Shown: one piece after another, positions 25,025 through 33,210 of the stretch
How positions within the stretch are numbered: the stretch's first letter is position 1
Layout of the letters: every line of letters begins with the position of its first letter
Source of the DNA: an uncultured Alphaproteobacteria bacterium
GTDB lineage: Bacteria; Pseudomonadota; Alphaproteobacteria; RF32; CAG-239
DNA: 43,287 bases
NCBI GenBank assembly: GCA_944391415.1
Contig: CALXTM010000012.1
Location: 1-43,287 of the forward strand
Direction: 5' to 3'
Made by a program: the position numbers and the translations under genes
Notes under the pieces: generated by a model
Database searches by the model: none
Told to the model about the DNA's origin: nothing
Seen by the model: only the letters and a program-made list of their open reading frames with translations

Positions 25025-26179
25025 ATGAGTTATTTTTTTACCAGCGAAGCCGTATCCGAGGGACATCCCGACAAAATATGCGATGCCATTTCTGATGCCG
25101 TGGTTGATTTATATTTACGCCAAGACCCGTCCGCCCGCACCGCTATAGAAACTCTTGCCACCACCAACAGAGTAATTATCTCCGGCGAGACATCCTCATC
25201 TGCCGCAATCTCTTTGGAGCAAATTGAAAGCACCGTTCGTCAAACCGTTCGCGATATTGGCTATGACCAAGCTGGTTTTTCTTGGCGCAATTTAACCTTG
25301 CAAAACTATCTTCATCACCAATCACCAGATATTGCTCTTGGGGTTGACAGACAAGGCGCCGGCGACCAAGGTCTGATGTTTGGCTATGCCAAAAAGGAAA
25401 AATCTCTTGACACTGATTATATGCCCCTGGCATTTTTTATTTCCAACCTGGTTCTAAAAAAACTAAGCCAGGCCAGGCACGCCGGCGAAATTCCGGGTAT
25501 TTTGCCTGATGCCAAATCTCAAACAACCATTGAATATGATGATTCCGGCCACCCCCTAAGAGTTGCCAAAATTCTTGTCTCTACTCAGCATGATGCTGCC
25601 ATGACGCAAGATGATGTGCGCAAAATTGTAAGCGCCTACATTCGTTTATCTTTGCCAACAGGTTGGGATATTAAAGACTGCGATATTTTAGTCAATCCCA
25701 CGGGGCGTTTTGTTATCGGCGGCCCTGACGGCGACACCGGTCTAACCGGTCGCAAAATAGTCGCTGACACCTACGGTGGCTATGCCCCTTGCGGCGGTGG
25801 TGCTTTTTCCGGCAAAGACCCAACCAAGGTTGACCGCTCAAGCGCCTATATGTTGCGCTATATTGCCAAAAACATTGTTGCCGCGGGTCTGGCCCAAGAA
25901 TGCCTGCTACAAACCTCCTATGCCATTGGGCTTAAAGAGCCGCTGTCTTTATATATTGATACCAAAGGCACTTGCCTGGTCGACGAAAAACGCCTGCTAA
26001 AGGTTATCAAAGAAATGTTTGACCTAACCCCACAAGGCATTATCAAACAATTGGGTCTCCAAAAGCCGATTTATCTTCCCACTTCGTCATATGGCCATTT
26101 TGGCCGCAAGCCTGACAATTTTGGTCATTTCAGTTGGGAGCTAACCAACAAGATTGAGGAACTTCAAAATGCTTTTTGA
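25025..26179 (+). CDS. metK: S-adenosylmethionine synthetase
   Basis: A 384-residue protein. The ATG at 25025 follows AAAGGAGA and gives the normal N-terminus MSYFFTSEAVSEGHPDKICD; the reading frame is open much farther upstream but that part is not coding. Motifs: GHPDKICD, GAGDQGLMFGYA, GGPDGDTGLTGRK and GGGAFSGKDPTKVDRS. It makes SAM from methionine and ATP, the donor used by TrmB, MiaB and the DNA methyltransferase in this window. No SAM riboswitch is visible in the 94-base leader. It overlaps trmB by 11 bases. Confidence 0.98.
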   Translation: MSYFFTSEAVSEGHPDKICDAISDAVVDLYLRQDPSARTAIETLATTNRVIISGETSSSAAISLEQIESTVRQTVRDIGYDQAGFSWRNLTLQNYLHHQSPDIALGVDRQGAGDQGLMFGYAKKEKSLDTDYMPLAFFISNLVLKKLSQARHAGEIPGILPDAKSQTTIEYDDSGHPLRVAKILVSTQHDAAMTQDDVRKIVSAYIRLSLPTGWDIKDCDILVNPTGRFVIGGPDGDTGLTGRKIVADTYGGYAPCGGGAFSGKDPTKVDRSSAYMLRYIAKNIVAAGLAQECLLQTSYAIGLKEPLSLYIDTKGTCLVDEKRLLKVIKEMFDLTPQGIIKQLGLQKPIYLPTSSYGHFGRKPDNFGHFSWELTNKIEELQNAF

Positions 26180-26894
26180 TACAGATAAACCCAAATTTTA
26201 TGGCCGTCGTCAGGGCCGCAAAATTCGCAAAGCCAAGTCAGGTCTACTTGAGCGTTTTTTGCCTTGCGTATCCGTTTCTCCCAATCAGCCCGTGTCGACA
26301 GACATCTTTGGCACTTTTGTCAAAGAGGTTTGGCTTGAGATTGGTTTTGGCAATGGCGAACACCTAGCCTACCAATCGCTCAACCATCCAGACATTGGTT
26401 TTATCGGGGCCGAGGTTTTCAAAAACGGCATAGCCAATCTTCTTTCGCTAATAACCGGCATCAAACAAAATGCCGATATGCCAGACAACATCAAACTTTT
26501 GGCCTCGCGCAGCGACAATTTAAGGATTTGGAGTGATGATGTCCGCCTGTTGTTTGCCAACATTCCCGACGGTTTTTTAAGCAGAGTATTTTTGCTTTTT
26601 CCCGATCCCTGGCCCAAAAAGCGCCATGCTTCCAGGCGTTTTGTCAATCCTGACAATCTCAAAGAGCTGGCCCGCATCTTAAAAAAAGGCGGAATTTTAA
26701 GAATAGCCACCGATCACCCCGTTTACAAAAGCTGGACACTTCGTCAACTGCATGCCGATTCAAATTTCCGTTGGACGGCCAAAACCGGCAACGATTGGCG
26801 CAACCCTCCCGCTGACTGGGTCGAAACCAAATATCAACGCAAAGCCCTTTTGGAAGGACGTCGCCCGATATTTCTTGACTTTGAACGCCTTTAA
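26169..26894 (+). CDS. trmB: tRNA (guanine-N7-)-methyltransferase
   Basis: A 241-residue protein from the ATG at 26169, eight bases after GAGGAA inside metK. The SAM-binding motif is WLEIGFGNGEHLAYQ; the family signature FPDPWPKKRHASRRFVNP and the C-terminal VETKYQRKALLEGRRPI are present. It makes m7G46 in tRNA variable loops. The metK-trmB order is known from other Alphaproteobacteria. Confidence 0.96.
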   Translation: MLFDTDKPKFYGRRQGRKIRKAKSGLLERFLPCVSVSPNQPVSTDIFGTFVKEVWLEIGFGNGEHLAYQSLNHPDIGFIGAEVFKNGIANLLSLITGIKQNADMPDNIKLLASRSDNLRIWSDDVRLLFANIPDGFLSRVFLLFPDPWPKKRHASRRFVNPDNLKELARILKKGGILRIATDHPVYKSWTLRQLHADSNFRWTAKTGNDWRNPPADWVETKYQRKALLEGRRPIFLDFERL

Positions 26895-26948
26895 TTATTA
26901 AATCTAATCATTATCTATAAATTGATAATAAACAAAGGAGATAATTTT

Positions 26949-28310
26949 ATGCCCAAAAAATCGAGCTCTATCAATTTAACCCTGGTCTTAGTTGCCGTCA
27001 CCGCATCGCTTGGCGGGTTGTTATCCGGTTTTGACATGGGGGTAATATCAGGCGCCCTGTTATATATCAACGAAACCTGGGCTCTTTCATCCTTACAGCA
27101 GGGATGGCTTGTTTCATCAGCGATTGTCGGCTCGGTTATTGGGGCCGCGGCCAACGGCTTTTTGGCCGACATTTACGGCCGCAAAAAAATCATTATTGCT
27201 ACAGCTCTAATTTTTATTTTAGGCTCGCTTTTGTGTGGTTATGCCGCCACTCCCGGTTGGCTCATTTTCTCCCGCATTATCATTGGCATAGCCGTTGGTA
27301 TGATAAGTTTTGTTGCTCCGATATATTTATCCGAAATTGCGCCCGAAAAGATTCGCGGCACTTTGGTTTCTTTGTATCAGCTAGCTTTAACTGCCGGCAT
27401 TTTGCTTTCTTATCTCATCAACCGTATTTTTGCCAACTTTGAATACAATTGGCGTTTGATGCTGGCATCGGGTGCACTACCTGCCATCATTTTATTAATA
27501 GGCATTTTGTTTTTGCACGACACTCCGCGTTGGCTTATCAGCAAAGGCAAAATTGACGAGGCCAAAACGATTTTCAAAAAAATCTCCGACGGCAAGAATA
27601 TTGACACCCAGGTTGCCGAGATTCAAGCCACGCTGTCAACTTCCACCAAAAAAGAAAAACTTTCTTTTCAAAAATGGATGTTCATGCCGATTTTTGTCGG
27701 CGTCGGGCTTATGTTTGTCCAGATCTGCACCGGCATCAACACCATTATCTACTACACTCCGACTATTTTCAATCTGGCCGGTTTTTCAGATAACATCAGT
27801 GCGATTTATGCCACAATCGGGGTTGGTGTAGTCAACTTTTTGATGACATTTGTTGCCATTGCCTATGCTGACAAATTTGGCCGCAAACCCCTGCTTTATA
27901 TTGGCCTAAGCGGTATGCTTCTCAGCCTGTTTGCGCTTTCGTTTTCATTCACTCTTGGCGAGGCCGGCAAATGGCTGGCTGTTGCCTCGGTTGTAGTTTA
28001 CATTGCCTCTTTTGCCATGAGCCTTGGTCCCATTTGCTGGATTATGGTATCAGAAATCATGCCGCTTAAAATCAGAGGCTTTGCAATGTCGGCCGCTACC
28101 GTTTCCAACTTTGCTTTCAATTTTGTGGTTGTATTGAGCTTTTTACCGATGTTGGAAACCTTCGGCAAAGCCCCGACTTTTATGTTATTTGGTTTCATAA
28201 CGATTCTCTCGCTGTTTTTTGTATATTTCTTTGTCCCCGAGACCAAAGGAATTTCCTTAGAGAAAATCGAAACCAATTGGCGCAATCACATTTCGCCGCG
28301 CAAATTCTAA
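26949..28310 (+). CDS. Sugar porter family MFS transporter
   Basis: A 453-residue protein with twelve membrane segments. Start ATG 26949, 11 bases after AAGGAG. Sugar-porter signatures: GFDMGVISGALLYI in segment one, YGRKKIII after segment two, DKFGRKPLL in the middle and VPETKGISLEKIE at the end. Such proteins take up hexoses or pentoses by proton symport. The substrate (glucose, xylose, arabinose or inositol) is not readable. No sugar-metabolism gene is nearby. Confidence 0.92.
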   Translation: MPKKSSSINLTLVLVAVTASLGGLLSGFDMGVISGALLYINETWALSSLQQGWLVSSAIVGSVIGAAANGFLADIYGRKKIIIATALIFILGSLLCGYAATPGWLIFSRIIIGIAVGMISFVAPIYLSEIAPEKIRGTLVSLYQLALTAGILLSYLINRIFANFEYNWRLMLASGALPAIILLIGILFLHDTPRWLISKGKIDEAKTIFKKISDGKNIDTQVAEIQATLSTSTKKEKLSFQKWMFMPIFVGVGLMFVQICTGINTIIYYTPTIFNLAGFSDNISAIYATIGVGVVNFLMTFVAIAYADKFGRKPLLYIGLSGMLLSLFALSFSFTLGEAGKWLAVASVVVYIASFAMSLGPICWIMVSEIMPLKIRGFAMSAATVSNFAFNFVVVLSFLPMLETFGKAPTFMLFGFITILSLFFVYFFVPETKGISLEKIETNWRNHISPRKF

Positions 28311-28338
28311 CTTTGCAACTCAAGGACTGGCAAAACAC

Positions 28339-29397
28339 ATGAAAATTTTGGTTGGAATGAGCGGTGGCGTAGATTCGACGGTTGCAGCCATGCTTCTCAA
28401 ACAAGCAGGCTTTGATGTCATCGGCGCCACCATGTCGATTTGGGACAAACAAACGCTTGAAAACCTTAGCGGGCACGGCTGTTTTGCTCCGGCTCAAGAC
28501 GCCGTCAAAGACGCCCAAAGCATCTGTGCAGAGCTTAATATTCCGCATCTTGTTATTGACTGCCGCGAGCAATATCGCCGTATTGTTTTGGCCGATTTTC
28601 GCAATGAATATAAATCGGGACGAACCCCCAATCCCTGTGTTATTTGCAATTCCAACATCAAGTTCAAGGTTTTGCCCGAGGCTGCCCGCCAGGCAGGAAT
28701 TGAGTTTGACAAATTTGCCACCGGACACTATGCGCGCCTGCGCTACAACGACACCACCGGGATGTATCAAATTTTGCGTGGAATTGACGATAAAAAAGAC
28801 CAATCTTATTTTTTATATCGTCTTTCGCAACAACAATTATCGAAGATTTTGCTTCCGCTTGGCACCAAGACAAAGTTAGAAATCCGCGCTTTGGCCAAAT
28901 CAGCCGGGCTCAAAGTATCCGACAAACCAGACAGTCAAGATTTTTACAGCGGCACCCTAAACGATGTTTTGCAGTTTCCTGCCCGACAAGGCAATTTTGT
29001 TGACCTTAATGGGCGCGTTTTAGGCACTCATCAAGGCTATTGGAATTTCACCATCGGCCAGCGCCGTGGGCTTGGTATTTCGGCGCCTCGCCCATTATAT
29101 GTAGTATCAATTAACAAAGACAAAAACGAGGTTACTTTGGGCTATCTTGAAGACAGCCTCAAATCAGAGCTCATTGCCGATGATTGGGTTTGGCAGATTC
29201 CTACACCCCAACAAGAATTTTCCTGCCTGGCCCGCATCCGCTCATCGCAAATTCCGACCGAAGCCACTGTCACGCCCCTTTCAGGCAAAGATTTCAAAGT
29301 AAGCTTTTCTGTTCCGCAAAGTGCCGTAACCCCGGGGCAATCGGTAGTTTTATATGATGGCGATGCCATACTCGGCGGCGGTATTATCGAGGGATAA
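28339..29397 (+). CDS. mnmA: tRNA 2-thiouridylase MnmA, variant lacking the usual second cysteine
   Basis: A 352-residue protein. The PP-loop GMSGGVDSTVAA, the motif GRTPNPCVICNSNIKF with one catalytic-type Cys, FATGHYARL, KKDQSYFLYRL and WNFTIGQRRGLGIS identify MnmA, which installs the 2-thio group at U34 of Lys, Glu and Gln tRNAs. The region KPDSQDFYSGTLNDVL replaces the usual SQDICF or STGICF, so the persulfide-carrying second Cys is missing. Extra cysteines (GHGCF, SICAEL, DCREQ) occur in the N-terminal half. It may use another Cys or an Fe-S cluster. Confidence 0.9.
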   Translation: MKILVGMSGGVDSTVAAMLLKQAGFDVIGATMSIWDKQTLENLSGHGCFAPAQDAVKDAQSICAELNIPHLVIDCREQYRRIVLADFRNEYKSGRTPNPCVICNSNIKFKVLPEAARQAGIEFDKFATGHYARLRYNDTTGMYQILRGIDDKKDQSYFLYRLSQQQLSKILLPLGTKTKLEIRALAKSAGLKVSDKPDSQDFYSGTLNDVLQFPARQGNFVDLNGRVLGTHQGYWNFTIGQRRGLGISAPRPLYVVSINKDKNEVTLGYLEDSLKSELIADDWVWQIPTPQQEFSCLARIRSSQIPTEATVTPLSGKDFKVSFSVPQSAVTPGQSVVLYDGDAILGGGIIEG

Positions 29398-29405
29398 TAT
29401 CTGCC

Positions 29406-30119
29406 TCAAAACCAGGTTAAAACCGCCGCAAAGAACACCGGCACCGACAAATTATCATCGATTTCGATTTTATCTTCAAAAACTTCGGCTGCCGTGGCTA
29501 CCAAACAAGCCGCCACGCTCACCCAACCAAACGGATATATCGGCCAAAACAAAACATTAATCAAAATCGCCGACAACAAAAAGGCCGATGTCCCTTCCAA
29601 AGTTTTGTTTTTATAGATTTTAATCTTACCGACCGAGCGCCCGGCCAAAGCCGCCGCACTGTCCGAAATCAACATCACCGTCAAGGCTATCGTTGCAATT
29701 TCCTTAGAGAACAAACACAAACACAACAGCGACGACAACAACACATAAATAGCCCCGGTAAACTGAAAATGCTCTCTTGAGGTTTCTTTATTGCGCAGCG
29801 TCCTAAAAAACAAAACGCCAAACGATTTTCTGGCCCATGAATATTTTTTAAAATTGCCATATTCCAAAATCACATTACCGCAAAGAATAACCAGCAAAAT
29901 CGGTATCAACACGATTTTTGGCATAAAATAAATTGCTGCCGGTATCCACAAAGAGCTCAAGTGAATTGCTTTTCTAAACAACTCTTTTTTAAAAGCCTTG
30001 TCTTTACGCAGTTGTTGATACAACAAATCGGCATTTTGCCATTGTGCCTCAATATCCAAATGCCGTTTAATTTGCCTAAAAACTTTATTATAGTCCGGAC
30101 GCTGATTAAAATCCCACAT
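29406..30119 (-). CDS. DGK1/dolichol-kinase-like CTP-dependent lipid kinase
   Basis: A 237-residue protein. About 55 hydrophilic residues are followed by RKAIHLSSLWIPAAIYF and five or six more membrane segments. LISDSAAALAGRSVGKIKI and KNKTLEGTSAFLLSAILI match the conserved blocks of the DGK1, dolichol kinase and phytol kinase group (related to CDP-diglyceride synthases); EDKIEIDDNLSVPV closes it. Members phosphorylate isoprenols or diacylglycerol with CTP. The lipid here is unknown. AGGAGG lies 12 bases before the ATG at 30119, a long spacing, so the true start could differ slightly. Confidence 0.75.
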   Translation of the reverse strand: MWDFNQRPDYNKVFRQIKRHLDIEAQWQNADLLYQQLRKDKAFKKELFRKAIHLSSLWIPAAIYFMPKIVLIPILLVILCGNVILEYGNFKKYSWARKSFGVLFFRTLRNKETSREHFQFTGAIYVLLSSLLCLCLFSKEIATIALTVMLISDSAAALAGRSVGKIKIYKNKTLEGTSAFLLSAILINVLFWPIYPFGWVSVAACLVATAAEVFEDKIEIDDNLSVPVFFAAVLTWF

Positions 30120-30259
30120 TTTACTTTCATGCCTCCTTTAGGCTCAAGCATATAAAAAATTTTTTTAAGCTCAAGCAAAAAGCTTTTGCATTGTGGATTA
30201 AAAGCCAACCAATTTTATCAGCCTGTTTTTCCAGCCCAGCCGCAAACAAAACCGCCTCA

Positions 30260-30925
30260 TCAATATTTTAACACACATCTAACCGTGTTTTTCATACATT
30301 TATGACGTTTAAAATAAGAATTAGGATCGCCATTAGCAGTCATATATACAATACGTGCTCCTCTGTTTGACCCCGATATCTCGCAATCAACATTACCTGT
30401 TACAGATCCGCTTTTTTCCTCTATAGATGTCCAATAGTCAGCAAGTGGAGTTATCTTGTCAGGAAACATTGTCATCACCGTCGTTATTTGCTCTACATTT
30501 GGCAACATACCTTTAACATTTTCATTACTTAGCGAATCACAATAAATAACCGCGTCTTCCCAATTGTATTCATTTGGTGCATCTGCCAAAGTCATCGCGA
30601 CTTTATTTACTTCGTCAAACACAAAACCAACCGATGTCACCCCTGACGGTACATTATAAGCGGCATTAACATCATCATAACATTTTCCGTCTGAATATAA
30701 AGTAGCCCCAAACTCACAATCGCTCCACCTATATTTTCGACAAAATATTGCCCGATTATCAAACGGACACCTCAACACTCCTTTCCTTGGGTCGCAGTCT
30801 GCAATATTGTCGGTATACCCCAGCTCCTCACAACTTGGCGGTATGGCGCAATTGATTTCAGCCGCAGCCGAGCCACTAACCACTATCCCCCAAACAACCA
30901 CAGCACTCAACCAATATTTTTTCAT
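30260..30925 (-). CDS. Secreted Cys-rich DUF1566-like protein, paralogue 1
   Basis: A 221-residue protein from the ATG at 30925 (an ATG at 30952 gives a worse N-terminus). A signal peptide ending SGSAAA is followed by the family's N-terminal block: INCAIPPSCEELGYTDN, CPFDNRAIFCRKY, LYSDGKCYDD. Then comes GFVFDEVNKVAMTLADAP and a DUF1566/Lcl-type C-terminal domain (YNWEDAVIYCDSLS, MLPNVEQ, YWTSIEE, ending VRCVLKY). These domains occur in exported and surface proteins. Spacing and paralogy tie it to the next two genes. The function is unknown; adhesion or envelope binding is a guess. Confidence 0.75.
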   Translation of the reverse strand: MKKYWLSAVVVWGIVVSGSAAAEINCAIPPSCEELGYTDNIADCDPRKGVLRCPFDNRAIFCRKYRWSDCEFGATLYSDGKCYDDVNAAYNVPSGVTSVGFVFDEVNKVAMTLADAPNEYNWEDAVIYCDSLSNENVKGMLPNVEQITTVMTMFPDKITPLADYWTSIEEKSGSVTGNVDCEISGSNRGARIVYMTANGDPNSYFKRHKCMKNTVRCVLKY

Positions 30926-30983
30926 TTTTCCGCCCCTTTGTTTATCTCTCATGCTTCAAATATTACGCTTCAATCACTCTATT

Positions 30984-31601
30984 TCAAAAAGATGTTATAC
31001 ATCTACTTTTACAAGAATAAGTCTTGCTTCTTGTACCGGCTGTGCCTCTGTATACTGTCCAAGATTGAGAGCTAGTCTTTTGGGTGCTACTCCAATAGCG
31101 TTCTGAACTTTCAAGTATAGAATATAGCGAAGACTTTTTAAACTGATTATCCTTATCAAAAAGAAGTACTAATTCCTCCTTTGTTGGTAACATCCATGTA
31201 ACTCCGCCTGTTTTATCATTGGCGCAATAATCAATAGCCTCGACCTGCGTATAAGTTCCCGGAGCGTCTTTTAAAGCTGCGGCAAGCCTATTAACCTCAT
31301 CAAGCACCACCCCAATCGGTACTACCCCCTCAGGCACATTATAATTGCTATTAAAACTATTATAGCATTTTCCGTCCGAATATAGTATAGCCCCAACAAG
31401 ACAATCAGCTGTTCTATATTCCCGGCAAAATACCGCTTGCTCGTCAAACGGACATTTAACCATTCCCTTGGTTGCATCACACTCGGACACCTCATTGATA
31501 TATCCAAGCTCCTTACAATCAGGTGCCATTGCGCAATCTGTCGCTGCGCTTGCTTCACCTATTATCACTACCGCCAACAATAATCCGATATATTTTTTCA
31601 T
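30984..31601 (-). CDS. Secreted Cys-rich DUF1566-like protein, paralogue 2
   Basis: A 205-residue protein. Signal peptide MKKYIGLLLAVVIIGEASAA, then DCAMAPDCKELGYINE, CPFDEQAVFCREY, ILYSDGKCYNS, VGVLDEVNR-type string and VEAIDYCANDKTGGVTWMLP with YWSST. The C-terminus (TYSCKSRCITSF) departs from the VRCV ending of its paralogues. The gene is the middle one of three in tandem on the minus strand. Confidence 0.75.
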   Translation of the reverse strand: MKKYIGLLLAVVIIGEASAATDCAMAPDCKELGYINEVSECDATKGMVKCPFDEQAVFCREYRTADCLVGAILYSDGKCYNSFNSNYNVPEGVVPIGVVLDEVNRLAAALKDAPGTYTQVEAIDYCANDKTGGVTWMLPTKEELVLLFDKDNQFKKSSLYSILESSERYWSSTQKTSSQSWTVYRGTAGTRSKTYSCKSRCITSF

Positions 31602-31620
31602 CGCATCTTTCTCCCGATTT

Positions 31621-32274
31621 CTAAAATGATGCTACACATCTAACGAGTGTCTCTGAGGCTTTTTCAAAAGGCCCATATCCAAATCCGGGACGCATCAAAT
31701 CAACCGTATATACCTCATCTTCATTTACCTCATCGGCACTCCAGTATCCAGCGCCGGGTTGCCCAATTTTTATACCTGCCTCTATAAGCTCATCAACCCC
31801 CTCGTACAATACTTCATATTCAGCTACTGTTGGCAATCGCCATTCCAGCCCGCCTACATCCATAGCCGCACAAAAATCTATTGCCTCCTGCCAAGTAATA
31901 TCTATTTCCGTATTATTATAGCTAGACTTGGGATATTCAGGGCTAACGGCTATTCTATTTACCTCATCAAACACTACCCCGATTTGCTCCACTCCTTCAG
32001 GGATATTATTACGATTTTTATAGCATCTCAAATCAGAATATAATCCAATATAATTCGCACAATCTACAAATTTATATGCCTGGCAAAACACCTTATTTTC
32101 ATCAAACGGACATTTCAGTATTGCTTTTTGCGGCTCACAATCGGCAGCAACATCGGTATACCCCAGCTCCTCGCAACTTGGCGGTATGTGACAACTAATA
32201 ATAGCAACAGCGCCAGCTGAGTGCATAATCAACATACTCGCTGCAATTATTCCAACAAAGACATACTTATTCAT
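31621..32274 (-). CDS. Secreted Cys-rich DUF1566-like protein, paralogue 3
   Basis: A 217-residue protein with GAGGGG before the ATG. A signal peptide (FVGIIAASMLIMHSAGAVA) precedes ISCHIPPSCEELGYTDVAAD, CPFDENKVFCQAY, LYSDLRCY, GVVFDEVNRIAVS and the best-kept DUF1566-type block of the set: ITWQEAIDFCAAM, LEWRLPTVAEYEVL, GYWSADEVNEDE and TLVRCVASF. First gene of the tandem set. Its 5' leader would contain the hairpin at 32302-32337, so the invertible-promoter idea below concerns this gene. Confidence 0.8.
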   Translation of the reverse strand: MNKYVFVGIIAASMLIMHSAGAVAIISCHIPPSCEELGYTDVAADCEPQKAILKCPFDENKVFCQAYKFVDCANYIGLYSDLRCYKNRNNIPEGVEQIGVVFDEVNRIAVSPEYPKSSYNNTEIDITWQEAIDFCAAMDVGGLEWRLPTVAEYEVLYEGVDELIEAGIKIGQPGAGYWSADEVNEDEVYTVDLMRPGFGYGPFEKASETLVRCVASF

Positions 32275-32301
32275 AGTTATCCCCTCATCTCAATCGACCG
32301 C

Positions 32302-32337
32302 CCTGGTCAAAATAAACGACCCTTTATGTTGACCAGG
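32302..32337. promoter_or_regulatory. Hairpin overlapping the left arm of the 26-bp inverted repeat
   Basis: CCTGGTCAA and TTGACCAGG form a perfect 9-bp palindrome around most of the left repeat arm. It lies 28 bases upstream of the paralogue-3 start and would be in its leader. It may be an operator or a recombinase site. Confidence 0.5.
32310..32335 (+). repeat. 26-bp inverted repeat, left arm
   Basis: AAATAAACGACCCTTTATGT followed by TGACCA. Its exact reverse complement is at 32438-32463. The two arms enclose 102 bp in the intergenic space of two divergent paralogous genes. Confidence 0.85.
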
Positions 32338-32399
32338 TTTAGTCAAGCTTTTAGCAGATGGTTAATTTTTGCTTCTAATGGGGAATTTTATTAAATTTG

Positions 32400-32428
32400 T
32401 TGCGTTTTTTAGTAAGCTCTGATACACT
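32400..32428 (+). promoter_or_regulatory. Possible promoter inside the inverted-repeat segment
   Basis: TTGCGT and TACACT with a 17-base spacer, pointing to the plus-strand paralogue. It is a weak match to sigma-70 consensus. On the other strand TTGTAA and TAAAAA at 16 bases is another weak candidate. Confidence 0.3.
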
Positions 32429-32437
32429 TACAATAAG

Positions 32438-32463
32438 TGGTCAACATAAAGGGTCGTTTATTT
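32438..32463 (-). repeat. 26-bp inverted repeat, right arm
   Basis: Reverse complement of 32310-32335 without mismatch. It ends 35 bases before the start codon of the plus-strand paralogue. Confidence 0.85.
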
Positions 32464-32498
32464 GAGCCATTTTTGCAACTTTTAATAAGGATATTGCC

Positions 32499-33143
32499 AT
32501 GACAAAATACCTGTTTTACATTGCTTTTTTTAGCCTGCTTTGGGCAAACCAGGCCTAAGCCGCCATCGACTGCGCACTTCCGCCAAGCTGCGAAGAGCTT
32601 GGTTATACCGACACTCCTACAGATTGCTCTGGTAGTGATATGGTGCGTTGTCCTTTTGATACCGAGGCGGTTTTTTGCCGCAGATACAAATCGGGCATCC
32701 ACTGCTCTGTCGGGTCAACGCTATATTCTGACTTACAATGTTATGACGAAGCCGACGCCCCCAGCACCGAAAACCCCATTGGCATAGTGTTTGACACAAC
32801 CAACAAACTGGCTATGAGCCTGGAAGATGCTCCTACTACAAGCAATTACTACAATTATGAATATTTTGCAGATGCAAACTGGTATTGCCAGTCTCAAACA
32901 GATAAAGGCAAACGTCGCAACATCCCCTCCAAAGCCAACTGGCAGACTGCCTATGATGCCCTAGGAGCAGAAAACCTTGGTATAGATATCGCAGTAGGCG
33001 ACAGTGACAACTATTGGACAACTGACAAAGGCGGACATGGTGACAACTACTGTGCTGTCATCTACATGAGAGTTGGGGGAGGATCGCTTGAATTCCACGA
33101 AACCAGACAATGTTCAAATCTCAGATGCGTCATTTCATACTAA
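32499..33143 (+). pseudogene. Fourth Cys-rich DUF1566-like paralogue, with a stop in the signal peptide
   Basis: The ATG at 32499 follows AAGGA and opens a signal peptide, MTKYLFYIAFFSLLWANQA, but codon 20 is TAA (32556-32558). The same frame then runs on as AAIDCALPPSCEELGYTDT, CPFDTEAVFCRRY, LYSDLQCYDEA, IGIVFDTTNKLAMSLEDAP to an ending LRCVISY. A single substitution would restore a 214-codon gene. A restart at the ATG at 32640 would leave no signal peptide. All other parts look intact, so the loss is recent or the base is an error. Confidence 0.75.
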
Positions 33144-33162
33144 CCAGCGCCATTACCTGCAA

Positions 33163-33195
33163 AAAAAAGCACCGACATCAATCGGCGCTTTTTTA
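33163..33195. terminator. Bidirectional terminator between convergent genes
   Basis: An A-run, GCACCGA, loop CATCAA, TCGGCGC with one mismatch, then a T-run. It serves the plus-strand paralogue and the minus-strand XRE gene. Confidence 0.8.
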
Positions 33196-33210
33196 TTTTA
33201 TAACTCCCGC

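Noticed and set aside
32640..33143. Intact gene for the fourth Cys-rich paralogue starting at 32640
   Set aside because: This start falls inside the conserved N-terminal Cys block and removes the signal peptide; the true start is 32499 with a premature stop.
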